In this document: positions 6,998-9,207 of the stretch, piece after piece | How positions within the stretch are numbered: position 1 is the first letter of the stretch | Layout of the letters: each line of letters opens with the position of its first letter | Assembly: GCA_947003375.1 (NCBI GenBank) | Contig: CAMQOJ010000144.1 | Span: forward strand, 1-9,207 | Source of the DNA: an uncultured Lachnospiraceae bacterium | GTDB taxonomy: Bacteria; Bacillota; Clostridia; Lachnospirales; Lachnospiraceae | Length of the DNA: 9,207 bases | Direction of reading: 5' to 3' | The notes under the pieces: generated by a model | What the model was told of the DNA's origin: nothing | Database searches by the model: none | Seen by the model: only the letters and a program-made list of their open reading frames with translations | Translations under genes and position numbers: made by a program

Positions 6998-7576
6998 CTA
7001 CACTCCTAACATCATGGTAATCAAGGTTCCTGTCAAAATAAAAGGTGCAAACGGTATCTCCTGTTTCAGGTTTGCCTTCTTTAACAGCAAAGCGGCAATG
7101 CTGAACAGCGCCGCAGTCAAGACAGTCAAAAAAATCGCGGTAAAAACCGCCCCGCTCCCCAGATAATAACCCAGCATCGCGGAAAGCTTCACATCTCCGG
7201 CCCCTATTCCTCCCCGGGCAAGCAGATAGCATACGAGAAACATGCCCCCGCCCAGGAACAGCCCTCCGGCGCTGCTCAGCAAAACGCTTTTCCAGTACTC
7301 CCTGTAAGCCAGGCATTCCATGACCAGCAGAACCGTCCTCGCAATCAGCAGGAAGAGCACCATGGCATTCGATATCCTCCTGCTCCTGCAGTCTGTCCAG
7401 GCGATCACTGTCAGCGACCAGAATAAAATGAAATACCGGACTATCTTGAAACCTCCATACTGGAATAAACAGAATTCTGCCGCCAATATAATAGTGAACA
7501 GCAACATTACAAATAACAGTATCCTGAATCTCTTTATGCCCCACTGCTCTTTCAGCCACGCTCTTATGTGTTCCAT
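6998..7576 (-). CDS. A24-family prepilin peptidase (CpaA/TadV type)
   Basis: This 192-residue polytopic membrane protein has about six hydrophobic segments. Both aspartates of the A24 aspartyl protease family are present: Asp62 in WTDCRSRRISN and Asp128 in GIGAGDVKL, the GxGD motif. A PFAPFI motif near residue 175 is also typical. It lacks the N-terminal Cys-rich methyltransferase domain of PilD-type enzymes, which together with its small size fits the short Tad/Flp-type peptidases. Known role of the family: cleaving the leader peptides of prepilins at the cytoplasmic face of the membrane. The probable substrate next door is the TadE-like protein, plus a Flp pilin presumably outside the window. 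The ATG is preceded by AGGGAG with a five-base spacer, and the gene follows the TadE-like stop by 12 bases. I give no gene symbol because naming is inconsistent in clostridia. Confidence 0.93.
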   Translation of the reverse strand: MEHIRAWLKEQWGIKRFRILLFVMLLFTIILAAEFCLFQYGGFKIVRYFILFWSLTVIAWTDCRSRRISNAMVLFLLIARTVLLVMECLAYREYWKSVLLSSAGGLFLGGGMFLVCYLLARGGIGAGDVKLSAMLGYYLGSGAVFTAIFLTVLTAALFSIAALLLKKANLKQEIPFAPFILTGTLITMMLGV

Positions 7577-7588
7577 CCGTACTCCCTG

Positions 7589-8308
7589 TTACCAGACCAG
7601 TGTGGAAGCACACTGGCAGAATTCATATTCCCCAAAGTCAAAATTAGGGAACAGCAGATTCTTCAATTTGTAGGTGACTACAATGTCGATATTTCCCTTT
7701 CCCTCGCTGTTCGAAATCCATTTTGACTTTGAAAAGTCCAGTCCTTCCATTCCTCCTACGACACCTATGTCTTTCAAATATCCATCCGGGTCATCGGATA
7801 CCTTTAAAATAGTTTTGTTTAAATATCCTCTGGAGATGGCGCTTACCGCCCACGTCATCACGGCTCCTTCCCCTTTGGACTTTACCACGGCCAAAGCTCC
7901 ATACATGATCTCCTTTGGATTGCTGAGATATGCCGTCACCGTGTCATTGGCTGTTTTTGCCGTATTGATTACATTGTCCACACCGGAGACGAGATCCCCT
8001 TCTCCGAGAGAGCCAAGCGCTCCCATAAACTCTGTCACGGAGTTCACTGCCTCCGTTGTATCCGATATGAATTTTTTACTCTTTTTGTTCGTACTCTGCA
8101 TATGAGTTGTTATATTCGTTTTGGTCAGTATATAGCTGTATGTAGATATCTGTTTTGCCGTCTGCGTAATCGCATGATGCACCAGCATTTCCGACTGCAC
8201 AAATCTGGCCGCGTTGATTAATGTCAGGAAAGCGCACATAAATGGTATCAGGAAAAGAATCGCTTCTACCGTCAGAGAACCTCTCTCACATTTTTCTCCA
8301 TTCTTCAT
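7589..8308 (-). CDS. TadE/TadG-like pseudopilin
   Basis: This 239-residue protein has a type IV pilin-like N-terminus: a short charged leader (MKNGEKCERG), then SLTVEAILFLIPF and a hydrophobic helix to about residue 33. Gly10 sits before the predicted cut and Glu15 is at mature position +5, matching the prepilin peptidase consensus. The rest would be outside the membrane: a Ser/Thr/Asn-rich helical stretch and a C-terminus ending in QCASTLVW, a type of ending I associate with clostridial TadE-like proteins. I chose the ATG at 8306-8308 because GAGGTGA lies five bases upstream and the leader then has normal length. The frame is open to an ATG at 8359, but that start would overlap the previous gene and add 17 residues before the leader. 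It lies 40 bases after the DUF5702-like gene and 12 before the peptidase gene, suggesting co-expression with its likely processing enzyme. Role inferred: minor pilin or assembly pseudopilin. Confidence 0.8.
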   Translation of the reverse strand: MKNGEKCERGSLTVEAILFLIPFMCAFLTLINAARFVQSEMLVHHAITQTAKQISTYSYILTKTNITTHMQSTNKKSKKFISDTTEAVNSVTEFMGALGSLGEGDLVSGVDNVINTAKTANDTVTAYLSNPKEIMYGALAVVKSKGEGAVMTWAVSAISRGYLNKTILKVSDDPDGYLKDIGVVGGMEGLDFSKSKWISNSEGKGNIDIVVTYKLKNLLFPNFDFGEYEFCQCASTLVW

Positions 8309-8313
8309 ATCAT

Positions 8314-8320
8314 TCACCTC
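8314..8320 (-). promoter_or_regulatory. Ribosome binding site fixing the TadE-like start
   Basis: On the minus strand this reads GAGGTGA, five bases before the ATG at 8306-8308. It supports this internal ATG over the upstream in-frame ATG at 8359. Confidence 0.75.
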
Positions 8321-8348
8321 AGCTCCACATAAAACTTTCCTGGAATCT

Positions 8349-9207
8349 TCAGTACCCAAGAAGGCTCTGGTATAATACCGTGTAGGTATTATCCGGCTGC
8401 TTCCATCCCCCGGCTCCCATGTCGGAAATCTTTTTCATGAACGTGGTCCTGACACTTACTTTGGCTTCGACTGCCAGCATGGTATAACCGTTCTTCATAT
8501 CGAAATCCGTATTTACCCGGATGCAGTCCGCGATTCTGGCGAGCTTCCTTTCCCCATTGCCGACCAGCATATTCAAATTCAGGAATATGCGGAGATACTC
8601 GGAGTAGTCCAAAGTGACCCCATCCGTATTATTTCCGAAGTACGGCATGCTGGCCCATGTCTCTTTCGACTTTAGAATGGTGACCCCGTATCCTTCTTTT
8701 AGCTTACCTACATCCTCCGCCGTCTCGATGCCCGCAAATGCCAGTTGGACAATGACCTGCACCACCGGAATCAGGTAGGGTGCCCACCCTGCGATGACGA
8801 CCGCTGCCGCTTTGGCTGAACCGACTATCTCGCTGTCTGTAAAGGCGAAAAAGGAATTTATCAGCAGCCGGATCCCGAAAATCGTCATGACCGTATTCCT
8901 TATATTTGTCGCGGATGATTTATTGCCCCACAGGACATATTCCACCTCCGCTTTATAGGGTTTGTGTTCCTTCAGCTTATAGCCGCTCAATCCGATGACC
9001 TGGTCCTCACTAATCTTGCTCCCGTCTTTCATATCTACTGTGTAGTAGGATAGCATCTGCATGGCATATTCCGCCACATAGAGGTTTTCCAGATTTTTCG
9101 CTATCATTTCGTCAAGCTTGTCCAAAAAGGAAGAGGCCTCCGATATGGATGTCTTAAATTTTGAAATAGTATTCTTTCTGCCTTTTTTATCATTTACATC
9201 CCCACCC
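8349..9207 (-). CDS. DUF5702-like Tad-locus protein, 5' end outside the window
   Basis: The reading frame stays open to the right edge of the window, so the true start lies beyond 9207; 285 residues and the TGA stop are visible. The first possible in-window initiator is a TTG at 9123-9125. I reject it because the frame continues upstream with sensible sequence (GGDVNDKKGRKN...) and no ribosome binding site is obvious. The visible part has an amphipathic helical start, a stretch with YVLWGNKSSATN, two hydrophobic segments (around TVMTIFGIRLLINSFFAF and AGWAPYLIPVVQVIVQLAFA), then a polar C-terminal part with DYSEYLRIFLNLN and a C-terminus rich in aromatic residues. This pattern, directly upstream of a TadE-like gene, fits the DUF5702 family that I recall from clostridial Tad/Flp loci. 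Molecular function is not established; an envelope-associated pilus assembly role is inferred from context. The family call rests on recall, not a search. Confidence 0.7.
   Translation of the reverse strand, partial: GGDVNDKKGRKNTISKFKTSISEASSFLDKLDEMIAKNLENLYVAEYAMQMLSYYTVDMKDGSKISEDQVIGLSGYKLKEHKPYKAEVEYVLWGNKSSATNIRNTVMTIFGIRLLINSFFAFTDSEIVGSAKAAAVVIAGWAPYLIPVVQVIVQLAFAGIETAEDVGKLKEGYGVTILKSKETWASMPYFGNNTDGVTLDYSEYLRIFLNLNMLVGNGERKLARIADCIRVNTDFDMKNGYTMLAVEAKVSVRTTFMKKISDMGAGGWKQPDNTYTVLYQSLLGY

Noticed and set aside
6909..7613. Minus-strand open frame of 234 codons overlapping the prepilin peptidase
   Set aside because: It is in another frame of the same strand; the peptidase frame has both catalytic Asp motifs and a ribosome binding site.
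1..9207. Type VII (ESX-like) secretion locus, because FHA and kinase genes can occur there
   Set aside because: No WXG100, EssC or YukD-like protein is visible, while prepilin peptidase and TadE-like genes are.
1..9207. Mobile elements, CRISPR arrays, tRNA or rRNA genes
   Set aside because: No transposase or integrase motifs, regular repeat-spacer pattern, or RNA gene signature was seen; almost all bases are coding.

Overview
The window is one strand-biased block. Every gene I can support lies on the minus strand, so transcription runs from position 9207 towards 1. The genes are tightly packed: most gaps are 8-40 bases, the largest is 59, and one pair overlaps. I see no convincing terminator or internal promoter, so I read it as the middle-to-distal part of one operon. 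Gene content, the balanced base composition judged by eye, AGGAGG-like ribosome binding sites and the protein families (DUF5702-like, TadE-like, DUF6382-FHA, WG repeats, Hanks kinase) point to a Gram-positive Clostridia genome, probably Lachnospiraceae-like. The species cannot be told from this window.

Right-hand part (about 7000-9207), read in the direction of transcription: the 3' portion of a DUF5702-like Tad-locus protein, then a TadE/TadG-like pseudopilin with a clear prepilin cleavage motif, then a short A24-type prepilin peptidase (CpaA/TadV type) that could process it. This marks the region as part of a Tad/Flp pilus or related secretion locus. The ATPase and membrane platform genes (CpaF, TadB, TadC type) would be expected beyond position 9207.

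Middle and left part (about 100-6990): an exported TPR plus WG-repeat protein, a DUF6382-like/FHA phosphopeptide reader, a PP2C phosphatase, two tiny single-pass membrane proteins, and a 966-residue Hanks-type Ser/Thr kinase with one transmembrane helix and a large predicted beta-propeller ectodomain. At the left edge is the start of another gene with a strong ribosome binding site and an N-terminal signal peptide; only 34 codons are visible.

Taken together the block looks like a pilus locus with its own phospho-signalling circuit: a sensor kinase (writer), a PP2C phosphatase (eraser), an FHA protein (reader), and exported or membrane proteins that could supply signals or act as targets. The most unusual detail is an insertion of about 59 residues inside the kinase domain, between the APE motif and helix F. 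It carries Thr-hydrophobic motifs resembling Thr-containing motifs just upstream of the FHA domain in the partner gene. I infer, but cannot show, that these are phosphorylation and docking sites linking the two proteins.
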